Shown here one piece after another: positions 24,829 to 31,903 of a DNA stretch of 34,788 nucleotides. A program made the position numbers and the translations under genes. Every line of letters begins with the position of its first letter. Position 1 is the first letter of the stretch. This stretch comes from an uncultured Caryophanales bacterium (lineage in GTDB: Bacteria > Bacillota_I > Bacilli_A > RFN20 > CAG-449). The stretch covers positions 1 through 34,788 of the forward strand of contig CAMEOO010000010.1 of assembly GCA_945929875.1 (NCBI GenBank), written 5' to 3'. The notes beneath the pieces are model-generated. The model had not been told where the DNA came from. It did no database searches and was given only the letters and a program-made list of their open reading frames with translations.

Positions 24829-25454
24829 GATTAAAAAGAAAACCTTGGGGAGAAGAAGTTCTTCAAAATAATGAAAGATATCTAGTAAGTCAAAATGAAT
24901 TAGAAAGTCAAAAATTGTTAGATTTTCTTTCTTTTGATAATTTAGTGCTAGAAATTGGCGCAGGAAAAGGCGATTTTGCCATTCAAATGGCCAAAAAATA
25001 TCCTTCCATCCATTTTTTAGCGATTGAAATGCAATCGATGGCTCTTGCGTACGCTTTAAGAAAAGTTCAAGAAGAAAATATAGAAAACTTATTATTCGTC
25101 AATGTCGATGCTCATTTTTTATTTGAAAAGATATCTTCATATAAATTTCAAACGATATTTTTAAATTTTTCTGATCCTTGGCCAAAGAAAAGGCAAAATA
25201 AAAGAAGGCTTACTTATCCTTCAATGCTAAAAGAGTATTATAATATCCTTAAAGAAGGTGGAAGATTAATTTTTAAAACCGACAACGATGGATTATTTAA
25301 TGATTCGTTAGAGTATTTAAAAGAAACAAATTTTAAAATTGTGAAAATTGATTTTTCTTATGATGGGCAAGATCTTTACGATGCTTTAACTGAATATGAA
25401 ACTAGGTTTAGGAAACTAAATACTCCAATAAAAAGATTTATCGTGGAGAAATAA
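24825..25454 (+). CDS. trmB: tRNA (guanine-46-N7)-methyltransferase TrmB
   Basis: TrmB methylates G46 in the variable loop of tRNAs using S-adenosylmethionine. The 209-residue protein shows the SAM motif LEIGAGKGDF (42-51) and the family signature FSDPWPKKRQNKRRL, then a C-terminal ETRF. Length is normal. Its ATG overlaps the pepV stop, so there is no independent SD spacing beyond GGAAAGAAAAG in pepV. ytpR follows 15 bp later. Confidence 0.95.
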   Translation: MRLKRKPWGEEVLQNNERYLVSQNELESQKLLDFLSFDNLVLEIGAGKGDFAIQMAKKYPSIHFLAIEMQSMALAYALRKVQEENIENLLFVNVDAHFLFEKISSYKFQTIFLNFSDPWPKKRQNKRRLTYPSMLKEYYNILKEGGRLIFKTDNDGLFNDSLEYLKETNFKIVKIDFSYDGQDLYDALTEYETRFRKLNTPIKRFIVEK

Positions 25455-25469
25455 TGAAAGGGTTATTTT

Positions 25470-26084
25470 ATGAAAGCAACTTTATTTTATAATTATCAAT
25501 TAATTGGTGACGTGTTACTAGTAAATTTAGATAGTGAACTTCTTCCAACTAGAAGTGAGACTAAAGATGATGTCACCTTAGTTTATTCAAATGATAAACT
25601 AGTAGGAATTAATATTTTTAATTTTTCAGAGATAATTAAGTTTAAAACTCAAGGAAGAATAGTTTTACCTCCAGATACTTTGATTGATATTATCAATGAC
25701 AAATGTGCAAAGTTTAATATTGAAAAAATTGATTATGTGAAAGAAAGTGGATTTAAAGTTGGAAAGATTCTTTCCGTAGAAGAACATCCTGAATCTAGCC
25801 ATCTTCATTTATTAAAAGTAGACGTTGGTAGTGAAGTATTAGACATTGTCTGTGGGGCAAGAAACGTTAAAGAAAATATGAAAGTTGTCGTGGCTACAAT
25901 TGGAACCACGATGATGGATGGAACTCTAATCAAAAAAGGATCCCTCCTAGGAGAAGAAAGCTTTGGAATGTGCTGTTCACCTAAAGAACTAGGATTAAAT
26001 ATCGATTATCCTCCTCATCACTTATTAGAGCTTGATGATGATGCTAAAGTTGGACAAGACTTTTTCTCTTTGGACGGGAAATAA
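25470..26084 (+). CDS. ytpR: YtpR-type tRNA-binding domain protein
   Basis: The 204-residue protein has an N-terminal alpha/beta region of about 85 residues specific to YtpR, followed by a tRNA-binding OB-fold (about 88-195). That OB-fold has the landmarks VGKILSVEEHPESSHLHLLKVDVG, IVCGARNV and ESFGMCCSPKELGL, as in the EMAP/PheT-N domains. Its biological role is unclear. It closes the pepV-trmB-ytpR operon and is followed by a terminator. The SD is weak (AAAGGG). Confidence 0.9.
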   Translation: MKATLFYNYQLIGDVLLVNLDSELLPTRSETKDDVTLVYSNDKLVGINIFNFSEIIKFKTQGRIVLPPDTLIDIINDKCAKFNIEKIDYVKESGFKVGKILSVEEHPESSHLHLLKVDVGSEVLDIVCGARNVKENMKVVVATIGTTMMDGTLIKKGSLLGEESFGMCCSPKELGLNIDYPPHHLLELDDDAKVGQDFFSLDGK

Positions 26085-26107
26085 AAACATATGGTTAAGT
26101 AATTTAC

Positions 26108-26133
26108 AAAATGCTACTAATCTAGCATTTTTT
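26108..26133 (+). terminator. Terminator of the pepV-trmB-ytpR operon
   Basis: AAAATGCTA (26108-26116) pairs with TAGCATTTT (26123-26131) around a 6-nt loop, in a T run. Confidence 0.82.
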
Positions 26134-26227
26134 ATTTTGATGAAAATATTCACTTTTAGTAGAAATGACTATTATCTACCTCAAATAAAGAAAAATAATA
26201 TACTTTTTCAGTACCAAAAAACTATGC

Positions 26228-26250
26228 TTCCATAATTAAAATTTATGGAA
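26228..26250. promoter_or_regulatory. LysR-type operator: perfect 8-bp inverted repeat
   Basis: TTCCATAA (26228-26235) and TTATGGAA (26243-26250) form a perfect inverted repeat with a 7-bp spacer and contain a T-N11-A core (26233, 26245). The site abuts the -10 of the LysR gene, the classic place for negative autoregulation. Confidence 0.7.
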
Positions 26251-26256
26251 TATAAT
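26251..26256 (+). promoter_or_regulatory. -10 box of the LysR gene, leaderless
   Basis: TATAAT at 26251-26256 predicts a start at 26263-26264, on the ATG itself. The -35 position (TTCCAT) lies inside the operator. Confidence 0.6.
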
Positions 26257-26263
26257 AATTTAT

Positions 26264-27148
26264 ATGAAAATTATTCAACTTCAATACTTTGTGGAAGTAG
26301 TCAAATCCAACAACATTTCTAAAGCGGCAAAAAAGTTGTACGTTTCTCAACCAGCGATATCTACGGCTATAAAGGAACTAGAAAAGGAGTTTAACACAAC
26401 TTTATTTATCCGTTACAACAATCAACTTACCCTAACTGACGAAGGCCATTTTTTATATGTTCAAGCAGTAAAATTATTACAAGAATTCGATAAAGTTCAC
26501 GACGATATGATGTCGTATGTTAAAAAGACAGAAATCTTAAAAATAGGTATTCCACCAATGATTGGAACCTTCTTTGTTCCTAAGATTTTAGATGAGTTTA
26601 CTAAAGATCACCCTCATGTTGAATTTCAATTAATTGAGCTTGCTTCTAAAGCAAACCGAGAAGCGATGATTAATCAAGAAATATCTTTAGGATTGACAGT
26701 AAAAGAGAAAAAAGAGGCTTTTCCTGAGTCTTTAAACTACCATAAAGTAGTAAATACTACTTTATTATTCGTGGTAAATAAGAATCATCCTCTAGCTAAA
26801 AAGAAAGTAATCGATATTCCTGATTTAGATAATGTTCCTTTAGTTTTAATGAAAGAAGATGCTTTACAATCTTCGCTAGTTCAAAAAGCGTTTGAAAAAA
26901 ATAATACTCATTTGAATATCAAACTTAGAACTAATCAATTATATACAATTAAAGAATTATTAAATAGAAACTACTTAGGCGCTTTTATTTTTAATCAATT
27001 AATCGAAAAGGAACCTAACCTTGTAGGGATTCCTTTAAAGCATCCTATCGATCTAGAAATTGTGATCGCTTGGAGAAAAGATATTCCTTTAAAAGATGTC
27101 AGTCAGGATTTTTTAAATTACATGCTTAGCTATTCTCTAGAAGGTTAA
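26264..27148 (+). CDS. LysR-family transcriptional regulator
   Basis: The 294-residue protein has a winged helix-turn-helix at 1-60 (FVEVVKSNNISKAAKKLYVSQPAISTAIKELEKEF) and a periplasmic-binding-like effector domain from about 90 to 290. It is a full-length LTTR, similar in layout to CynR/GltC/CitR types. There is no SD; the promoter abuts the ATG. A perfect inverted repeat at the promoter suggests it represses itself. It lies upstream of malic enzyme on the same strand, and a partial copy of its operator precedes that gene's promoter, so malic enzyme is the most likely target. A carboxylate effector would fit but is inferred. Confidence 0.92.
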   Translation: MKIIQLQYFVEVVKSNNISKAAKKLYVSQPAISTAIKELEKEFNTTLFIRYNNQLTLTDEGHFLYVQAVKLLQEFDKVHDDMMSYVKKTEILKIGIPPMIGTFFVPKILDEFTKDHPHVEFQLIELASKANREAMINQEISLGLTVKEKKEAFPESLNYHKVVNTTLLFVVNKNHPLAKKKVIDIPDLDNVPLVLMKEDALQSSLVQKAFEKNNTHLNIKLRTNQLYTIKELLNRNYLGAFIFNQLIEKEPNLVGIPLKHPIDLEIVIAWRKDIPLKDVSQDFLNYMLSYSLEG

Positions 27149-27170
27149 AAAACATCTTGACTATTTTATA

Positions 27171-27238
27171 AAGCAAATTTTATTTCATTTTTTGATTATA
27201 TTCAAACTACAAAAATATGGAAGAATTTGCTTTTTTTA
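27171..27238 (+). terminator. Possible terminator of the LysR gene
   Basis: AAGCAAATT (27171-27179) pairs with AATTTGCTT (27224-27232) and is followed by a T run, but the loop is 44 nt, so efficiency is doubtful. Confidence 0.35.
27201..27222. promoter_or_regulatory. Candidate LysR activation site upstream of malic enzyme
   Basis: TATGGAA (27216-27222) repeats the right half of the LysR-gene operator, and TTC at 27201-27203 gives a degenerate left half. Its centre is about 68 bp upstream of the predicted malic enzyme transcript start, near where LTTR activators bind. Confidence 0.35.
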
Positions 27239-27243
27239 TGGTG

Positions 27244-27272
27244 TTTACAATTAATTTTTTTTATAGTATACT
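27244..27272 (+). promoter_or_regulatory. Malic enzyme operon promoter
   Basis: TTTACA (27244-27249) and TATACT (27267-27272) have a 17-bp spacer. The leader of about 67 nt contains a long-range inverted repeat. Confidence 0.7.
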
Positions 27273-27289
27273 CTCAAAGTGTGAAAGGG

Positions 27290-27330
27290 CTTACATTATT
27301 TTTAGATTTTTTCTATTTATTTTATGTAAG
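27290..27330 (+). promoter_or_regulatory. Leader stem before the malic enzyme SD
   Basis: CTTACAT (27290-27296) and ATGTAAG (27324-27330) are perfect complements with a 27-nt AT-rich loop, ending a few bases before SD GAGGA. G-U pairs could extend it. A role in translation control is possible. Confidence 0.3.
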
Positions 27331-27345
27331 TTAAGAGGATTAAAT

Positions 27346-28518
27346 ATGTCAATTTATGATGATTCATTAAAGCAACACTATATGTGGAAAGGAAAATTTG
27401 AAACTCGTTCGAGAGTAGAAGTTGACACTAATGAAAAGTTGATGCTTGCTTATACTCCAGGAGTAGCTCAAGCTTGCCTTGAAATTCAAAAGGATGTCAA
27501 CAAATCTTACGAATTAACAAGAAGGTGGAATTCAGTAGCCATCATTACCGATGGAACGGCAATTTTGGGTTTAGGTGATATCGGCCCTGAAGCCGGCATG
27601 CCAGTCATGGAAGGTAAAGCTGCATTATTTAAGACATTTGGAGATGTCGATTGCTTCCCACTTTGTTTAAGAACTAAGGATACTGATGAAATTGTTAGAA
27701 CGATTCAAATTTTATGTGGTTCCTTTGGAGGGATTAACCTAGAAGATATTTCTGCACCTAGATGTTTTGAAATTGAAAGAAGATTAAAAGAAACTTGCGA
27801 TATCCCAGTTTTCCATGACGATCAACATGGAACGGCAATTGTCGTAGGTGCCGCGACTTTAAATGCATTAAAAATTGTTAAGAAAAATATTAATGATATT
27901 ACTTGCGTAATTAATGGCGCTGGAGCGGCTGGAATCTCAATAGGTAAATTCCTTCTTAGATTGGGAGCTAAAGATGTTATCTTTTGCGACAAGCAAGGGA
28001 TCATCTATGAAGGAATGGAAAATTTAAATCCAGCCCAAGAAGAAGTATCTCACATTTCAAATAAGAGACACCTTAAAGGATTATTAAAAGACGCTTTAAT
28101 AGGCGCAGATCTATTTGTTGGAGTTTCCGCTCCAAGATTAGTAACTAAAGAGATGATTCAAACGATGGCAAAAGATCCAATCGTCTTCCCTCTTGCTAAT
28201 CCAGTTCCAGAAATTACTCCTGAAGAAGCAAAACTTGGAGGAGCAAGAATCATTGGTACAGGATCAAGCCAATATCCTAATCAAATCAATAACGTTTTAG
28301 TTTTCCCAGGAGTCTTTAGAGGCGCCTTAGATGCTAGAGCTAAAGATATCAACATGGAAATGATGATCGCTGCTTCTAAAGCAATCGCTAGTATGGTTGA
28401 TGAAAGTGAGTTAAACGAAAACTATATCATTCCTTCTGCAACAAATAAGAAAGTACATGAGAAAGTTGCTCAAGCGGTAAAAGAAATGGCAATAGAAACT
28501 CATGTAAATAGGATTTAG
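27346..28518 (+). CDS. Malic enzyme (oxaloacetate-decarboxylating malate dehydrogenase)
   Basis: It converts malate to pyruvate and CO2 with reduction of NAD(P). The 390-residue short bacterial form has catalytic Y36 in [11 protein letters not shown]91 in MEGKAA, metal-site FHDDQHGTA, a GAGAAGI nucleotide-binding loop, and PLANPVPEI. Preference for NAD or NADP was not determined. The start at 27346 has SD GAGGA; upstream in-frame ATGs such as 27217 overlap the promoter. It is preceded by a LysR gene and its stop abuts the start of a lipoprotein gene, so it heads an operon of five genes. Confidence 0.93.
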   Translation: MSIYDDSLKQHYMWKGKFETRSRVEVDTNEKLMLAYTPGVAQACLEIQKDVNKSYELTRRWNSVAIITDGTAILGLGDIGPEAGMPVMEGKAALFKTFGDVDCFPLCLRTKDTDEIVRTIQILCGSFGGINLEDISAPRCFEIERRLKETCDIPVFHDDQHGTAIVVGAATLNALKIVKKNINDITCVINGAGAAGISIGKFLLRLGAKDVIFCDKQGIIYEGMENLNPAQEEVSHISNKRHLKGLLKDALIGADLFVGVSAPRLVTKEMIQTMAKDPIVFPLANPVPEITPEEAKLGGARIIGTGSSQYPNQINNVLVFPGVFRGALDARAKDINMEMMIAASKAIASMVDESELNENYIIPSATNKKVHEKVAQAVKEMAIETHVNRI

Positions 28519-28521
28519 ATG

Positions 28522-29745
28522 ATGAAGAGAAAAACGATAAAATTATTTATAAGCTTATTTAGTTTAGTTTGCCTATGTGGATGTTCAAATAAAAGTGATG
28601 GTGTCAATAAAGGGTTTGATAATCAGACTTACGACATTTCAAAAAGTAACGACAATTCAGTCACCGTTACTATTAATAAAATAGAAGAAAAGGGCACATT
28701 TAAGTTAACTCTTACAGGAAATGGAGAAACTAAAGACTTCTCAAGTGAAGAAAAAGTTCCTTGGTTTTCAATCGCTAGAAAAGTTTCAGAAGTTGAAATA
28801 AATGAAGGAATCACTTATTTAGGAAATGAAATATTTAATAAGCTGACCTTAGATTCATTCATCACTCCTTCTAGCGTAGTTAAAATTAGTTCAACTTCAT
28901 TTAAAGACGACGTAAAAGTTTATAGCTACGCTTCTGAAGTGGAAAGCAAAGGAAAATTTTCAATTTACTACTATAAAGAAAATCGACCTTCAGATAGTGA
29001 AGCTAAAGTTAATACCTACTGGAGAATGGTTAACGATAGCCCTATCGTTTGGGTAATCGCACCAATTAAAGCTCTATTTGTTGGAAATAGCTTTACTTAC
29101 TATAACGATATCCCTTCATTGACGCAAAATATCTGTCGAGACCTAGGATATGACATAACCATCGATAGCATTACTAAAGGAGCGCATACCTTAGAAAAAT
29201 TTGCTGATAAAAATGATGAGTTTGGAAGTCAAGTATACGCAAAGTTAAATTCAACTAATAATTACGATTATTTGATCTTACAAGAGCAATCAACAAGAAG
29301 CTATGAAAATTACGATAGTTTTAAAAAAGGTGTCACGGGATTAAAGAATTTATCCGATTCTACTCAAAAGAATTGTGAAGTTAGATTATATGCTACTTGG
29401 GGATTTGATTTAGATAATTCGGAAAATAAGAAAAACGTCATTACTGCAATGGAAGCAAAAGTAAACGAATACTATACAAAGCTTTCAAACGAACTCAATT
29501 TAAAAATTCATCAAGTTGGTAAAGCCTTCACTAAAGCTTTCTTAGAACATAATGAAATCAATCTTTATCACACAGATTATCGACACCCATCATATGCAGG
29601 AAGTTATCTATCCGCTTTGGTTCATGCGGGAAGCTTAACTGGCCACGATGTTAGATTAACAAATTTTAATGGCGATGGTTCAATTAGTGAAACAGATGCA
29701 AACACTTTAAAAGAAGTCGCTTATTCAATCTTAAATAATAAATAG
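28522..29745 (+). CDS. Lipoprotein with SGNH-hydrolase (DUF4886-like) domain
   Basis: The signal peptide ends at lipobox LCGC. Counting from the preceding ATG at 28519, this Cys is residue 22. A beta-rich N-terminal region (about 35-170), including VSEVEINEGITYLGNEIF and FITPSSVVKISSTSF, resembles BspA-like leucine-rich repeats. The C-terminal domain is SGNH-type: FVGNSFTYYNDIP with putative nucleophile S191, and DYRH with D353 and H356. SGNH enzymes are often esterases or deacetylases of cell-surface or dietary glycans. The second ATG (28522) has the better SD spacing (AGGA). The gene starts directly after the malic enzyme stop and is followed by two repeat-domain lipoproteins. The substrate is unknown. 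Confidence 0.75.
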   Translation: MKRKTIKLFISLFSLVCLCGCSNKSDGVNKGFDNQTYDISKSNDNSVTVTINKIEEKGTFKLTLTGNGETKDFSSEEKVPWFSIARKVSEVEINEGITYLGNEIFNKLTLDSFITPSSVVKISSTSFKDDVKVYSYASEVESKGKFSIYYYKENRPSDSEAKVNTYWRMVNDSPIVWVIAPIKALFVGNSFTYYNDIPSLTQNICRDLGYDITIDSITKGAHTLEKFADKNDEFGSQVYAKLNSTNNYDYLILQEQSTRSYENYDSFKKGVTGLKNLSDSTQKNCEVRLYATWGFDLDNSENKKNVITAMEAKVNEYYTKLSNELNLKIHQVGKAFTKAFLEHNEINLYHTDYRHPSYAGSYLSALVHAGSLTGHDVRLTNFNGDGSISETDANTLKEVAYSILNNK

Positions 29746-29763
29746 AAAGGAGTAAAAATATTT

Positions 29764-31122
29764 ATGAAAAAGAGAAGAATTCCATTAGTTATTTGTTCAT
29801 TATTATTAGTTGGAGGATTAACTGCTTGTTCTCCAAATGAAGTTCCTTCAAGCATTCCTTCAGATGATCAAAGTTCATCGATTGTAGTTAATTCTTATTT
29901 AGTTAGCTTTTTAGTTGATGGAGAACTATATAAAACCGCTCAAGTTAAAGAAGGAGAAACAGTAACAAATATTATCGATAATCCAACAAAAGAAGGATAT
30001 GAATTTGCTGGTTGGAAACTAGAAGATAATACTGAATTTAATTTAGAAACTACTGTAGTTACTTCAAATTTAAATGTAATTGCTACATTTACCAAAAAAG
30101 TAGAAACTAATCCAGGTGGAGGAGAAACTCAAACTACTATTAGTGTTGAAGATGTAAAAGATCCAACTAAAGAATACTCAATCGTAATCGGTTGGTATGG
30201 AAAATCCGCTACATCAGGTTTAGATGTAGACGTTATGAAAGTATTCGCAGATAACCTAGTAAAATTCTTAAAAGCAAAAGGTGTCAGCGATGAAGATATT
30301 GCAAAAGTTTCAATTCGTCGTTATGGAGATGCAGACACAAACGTTGGACCAATGGGTGAATTAATTAATGCCGATGGAGATTGTGATTTATTATTAGGCG
30401 TAGGTAAAAATATTACATCCACTGGTTTAGTTGAAGTAGTGGAAAAGCAAGAAGGTATTACCATGGGAGGTGCCTCTAGATATATCGCTAGAGTAACTGA
30501 CACTAAACAAATCGTAAAAGATTTATATGATTTCATTATTTCTGTAAATGCAGATAACTCAATGTTCTTAAATACATTCGTAGTACCTGAAAGTATAAAT
30601 AACCCTGGTGCAAATCCAGGAGATAACCCAGGAACAGGAGACCAAGAAACTACTCTTAATGTCGAAGATGTTAAAGATTCTTCTAAAGAGTATTCAATCG
30701 TAATCGGTTGGTATGGAAAATCTGCTACTTCTGGACTTGATGTAGAAGTAATGAAGGTTTTTGCAGATAACCTAGTAAAATTCTTAAAAGCAAAAGGTGT
30801 TAGTAACGAAGACATTGCAAAAGTATCAATTCGTCGTTATGGAGATGCAGACACAAACGTTGGACCAATGGGTGTATTAATTAACGCTGATGGAGATTGC
30901 GACATTCTTCTTGGAGTAGGATCAAATATCGATGATCCAGCAAAAGGTAATGTAACCGTTGTTGAAAAACAAGGTGATGTCACAATGGGTGGAAAACCTA
31001 GATATATCGCTAGAGTAACCGACACAAAACAAATCGTAAAAGATCTATACGATTTCATCATTTCTTCAAACGCTGATAATTCAATGTTCTTGGATACATT
31101 TGTAGCTCCAACTAACGCATAA
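29764..31122 (+). CDS. Lipoprotein with InlB-like repeat and two tandem copies of an unrecognised domain
   Basis: The 452-residue protein has a lipobox (LTAC, Cys22) and a Ser/Pro/Asp spacer. An InlB/Flg_new-type beta-grasp repeat follows (about 45-112, with EGYEFAGWKLEDNTEF and NVIATFTKK). Then come two nearly identical domains of about 150 residues (124-275 and 296-449), joined by an Asn/Pro/Gly linker. Each domain has the core IGWYGKSATSGL, SIRRYGDADTNVGPMG, LLGVG and RYIARVTDTKQIVKDLYDF. I could not assign the domain; a single lobe of a binding-protein-like fold is one possibility. SD AAAGGAG lies before a non-coding start offset at 29764. A related single copy is in the next gene. Confidence 0.7.
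   Translation: MKKRRIPLVICSLLLVGGLTACSPNEVPSSIPSDDQSSSIVVNSYLVSFLVDGELYKTAQVKEGETVTNIIDNPTKEGYEFAGWKLEDNTEFNLETTVVTSNLNVIATFTKKVETNPGGGETQTTISVEDVKDPTKEYSIVIGWYGKSATSGLDVDVMKVFADNLVKFLKAKGVSDEDIAKVSIRRYGDADTNVGPMGELINADGDCDLLLGVGKNITSTGLVEVVEKQEGITMGGASRYIARVTDTKQIVKDLYDFIISVNADNSMFLNTFVVPESINNPGANPGDNPGTGDQETTLNVEDVKDSSKEYSIVIGWYGKSATSGLDVEVMKVFADNLVKFLKAKGVSNEDIAKVSIRRYGDADTNVGPMGVLINADGDCDILLGVGSNIDDPAKGNVTVVEKQGDVTMGGKPRYIARVTDTKQIVKDLYDFIISSNADNSMFLDTFVAPTNA
30133..30588 (+). repeat. Intragenic domain repeat, copy 1
   Basis: A 456-bp in-frame unit encodes the first copy of the IGWYGKSATSGL domain. It shares long identical runs with copy 2, including about 38 bp over the DNLVKFLKAKG codons and about 49 bp over the SIRRYGDADTNVGPMG codons. 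This points to a recent duplication or gene conversion. Confidence 0.9.
30649..31110 (+). repeat. Intragenic domain repeat, copy 2
   Basis: A 462-bp in-frame unit is the second copy. It differs from copy 1 mainly at synonymous sites and in the segment after LLGVG (NIDDPAKGN against NITSTG). Confidence 0.9.
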
Positions 31123-31132
31123 GGAGGATATC

Positions 31133-31894
31133 ATGAAAATAAAGAAACTATTAGTTATTCCTTTGATGCTATTCAGCTTATCAGGCTGTTCACTAGCTAA
31201 GGGTCTAGAAAAAAATGTAAATGTGGTATTTGAATATAAAGGAGAAATCCTTTCAAGTGGCACAGTCAACCAATTTAAAAATATCTTGGCCCCTTCATTA
31301 ACTGACGCTCAAATTCCAGTAAATTGCGAATTCTTTGGTTGGACTTGGTACAATCCAAATGCAGTGGATATTACCGCTGAAAATTTTGATGAAAAGTATA
31401 TTGAACCAGATGGCCTAGTTCGCTATGACATATTAAAAGATTATGTTGAAGGAGAAACCATTACTTTAAGACCGCTATTCTTCAATGAAGCGGATATTCC
31501 AGTTCCTGAATACTACATTGCTATTGGATGGTATGCTAAAACCTCTACTTCAGGACTAAGCGAAGAAAAGATTAACGCTTGGGTTGAAGATTTAAAAGCC
31601 TTCTTATTAACTCAAGGTGCTACTCAAGAAGACTTGAATAATATTAAGATTACCCCTTATGTTGGCGATGTTGCTACTTCTGGAAGCCAAGTTAGCAAAG
31701 ATCGTTACAACGACATCTTACTTGGATGGGGTGGAAACTTAACTTCTACAGGTGGAGTTACTACTTTAGATCATATCGGCGGTATTGATATGAGTGGTAA
31801 ATCTAGATATATTTCAAGATTAACCGATAAAGAAATTGCTATAAAAGTATTTAAATGGTTACAAACTGATGAAGGAAATCAGGCATTCCGCTAG
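31133..31894 (+). CDS. Lipoprotein with one diverged copy of the same domain
   Basis: The 253-residue protein has a lipobox (LSGC, Cys19) and an InlB-like region (about 25-120, with VNCEFFGWTWYN and ITLRPLFFNE). One domain follows (about 124-253) related to the repeats of the preceding gene: IGWYAKTSTSGL, ITPYVGDVATSG, ILLGWGGNLTSTGG and MSGKSRYISRLTD are aligned. Sequence divergence is much larger than between the tandem copies, so this is an older split. SD GGAGG supports the start, 10 bp after the preceding stop. It is probably exported and lipid-anchored, working with its neighbours at the surface. Function is unknown. Confidence 0.7.
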   Translation: MKIKKLLVIPLMLFSLSGCSLAKGLEKNVNVVFEYKGEILSSGTVNQFKNILAPSLTDAQIPVNCEFFGWTWYNPNAVDITAENFDEKYIEPDGLVRYDILKDYVEGETITLRPLFFNEADIPVPEYYIAIGWYAKTSTSGLSEEKINAWVEDLKAFLLTQGATQEDLNNIKITPYVGDVATSGSQVSKDRYNDILLGWGGNLTSTGGVTTLDHIGGIDMSGKSRYISRLTDKEIAIKVFKWLQTDEGNQAFR

Positions 31895-31903
31895 GAGGTA
31901 AAA

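Noticed and set aside
26032-26235. Open frame of 67 codons after ytpR
   Set aside because: It starts inside ytpR in another frame, runs through the operon terminator hairpin and has unlikely composition.
27171-27232. Attenuator for malic enzyme
   Set aside because: The long-loop hairpin lies upstream of the malic enzyme promoter, so it can only affect the LysR transcript.
30321-31061. Long open frames on the minus strand (30321-30815 and 30837-31061)
   Set aside because: They lie entirely antisense to the tandem repeat lipoprotein, resemble each other only because the repeat is duplicated, and have no SD or promoter.
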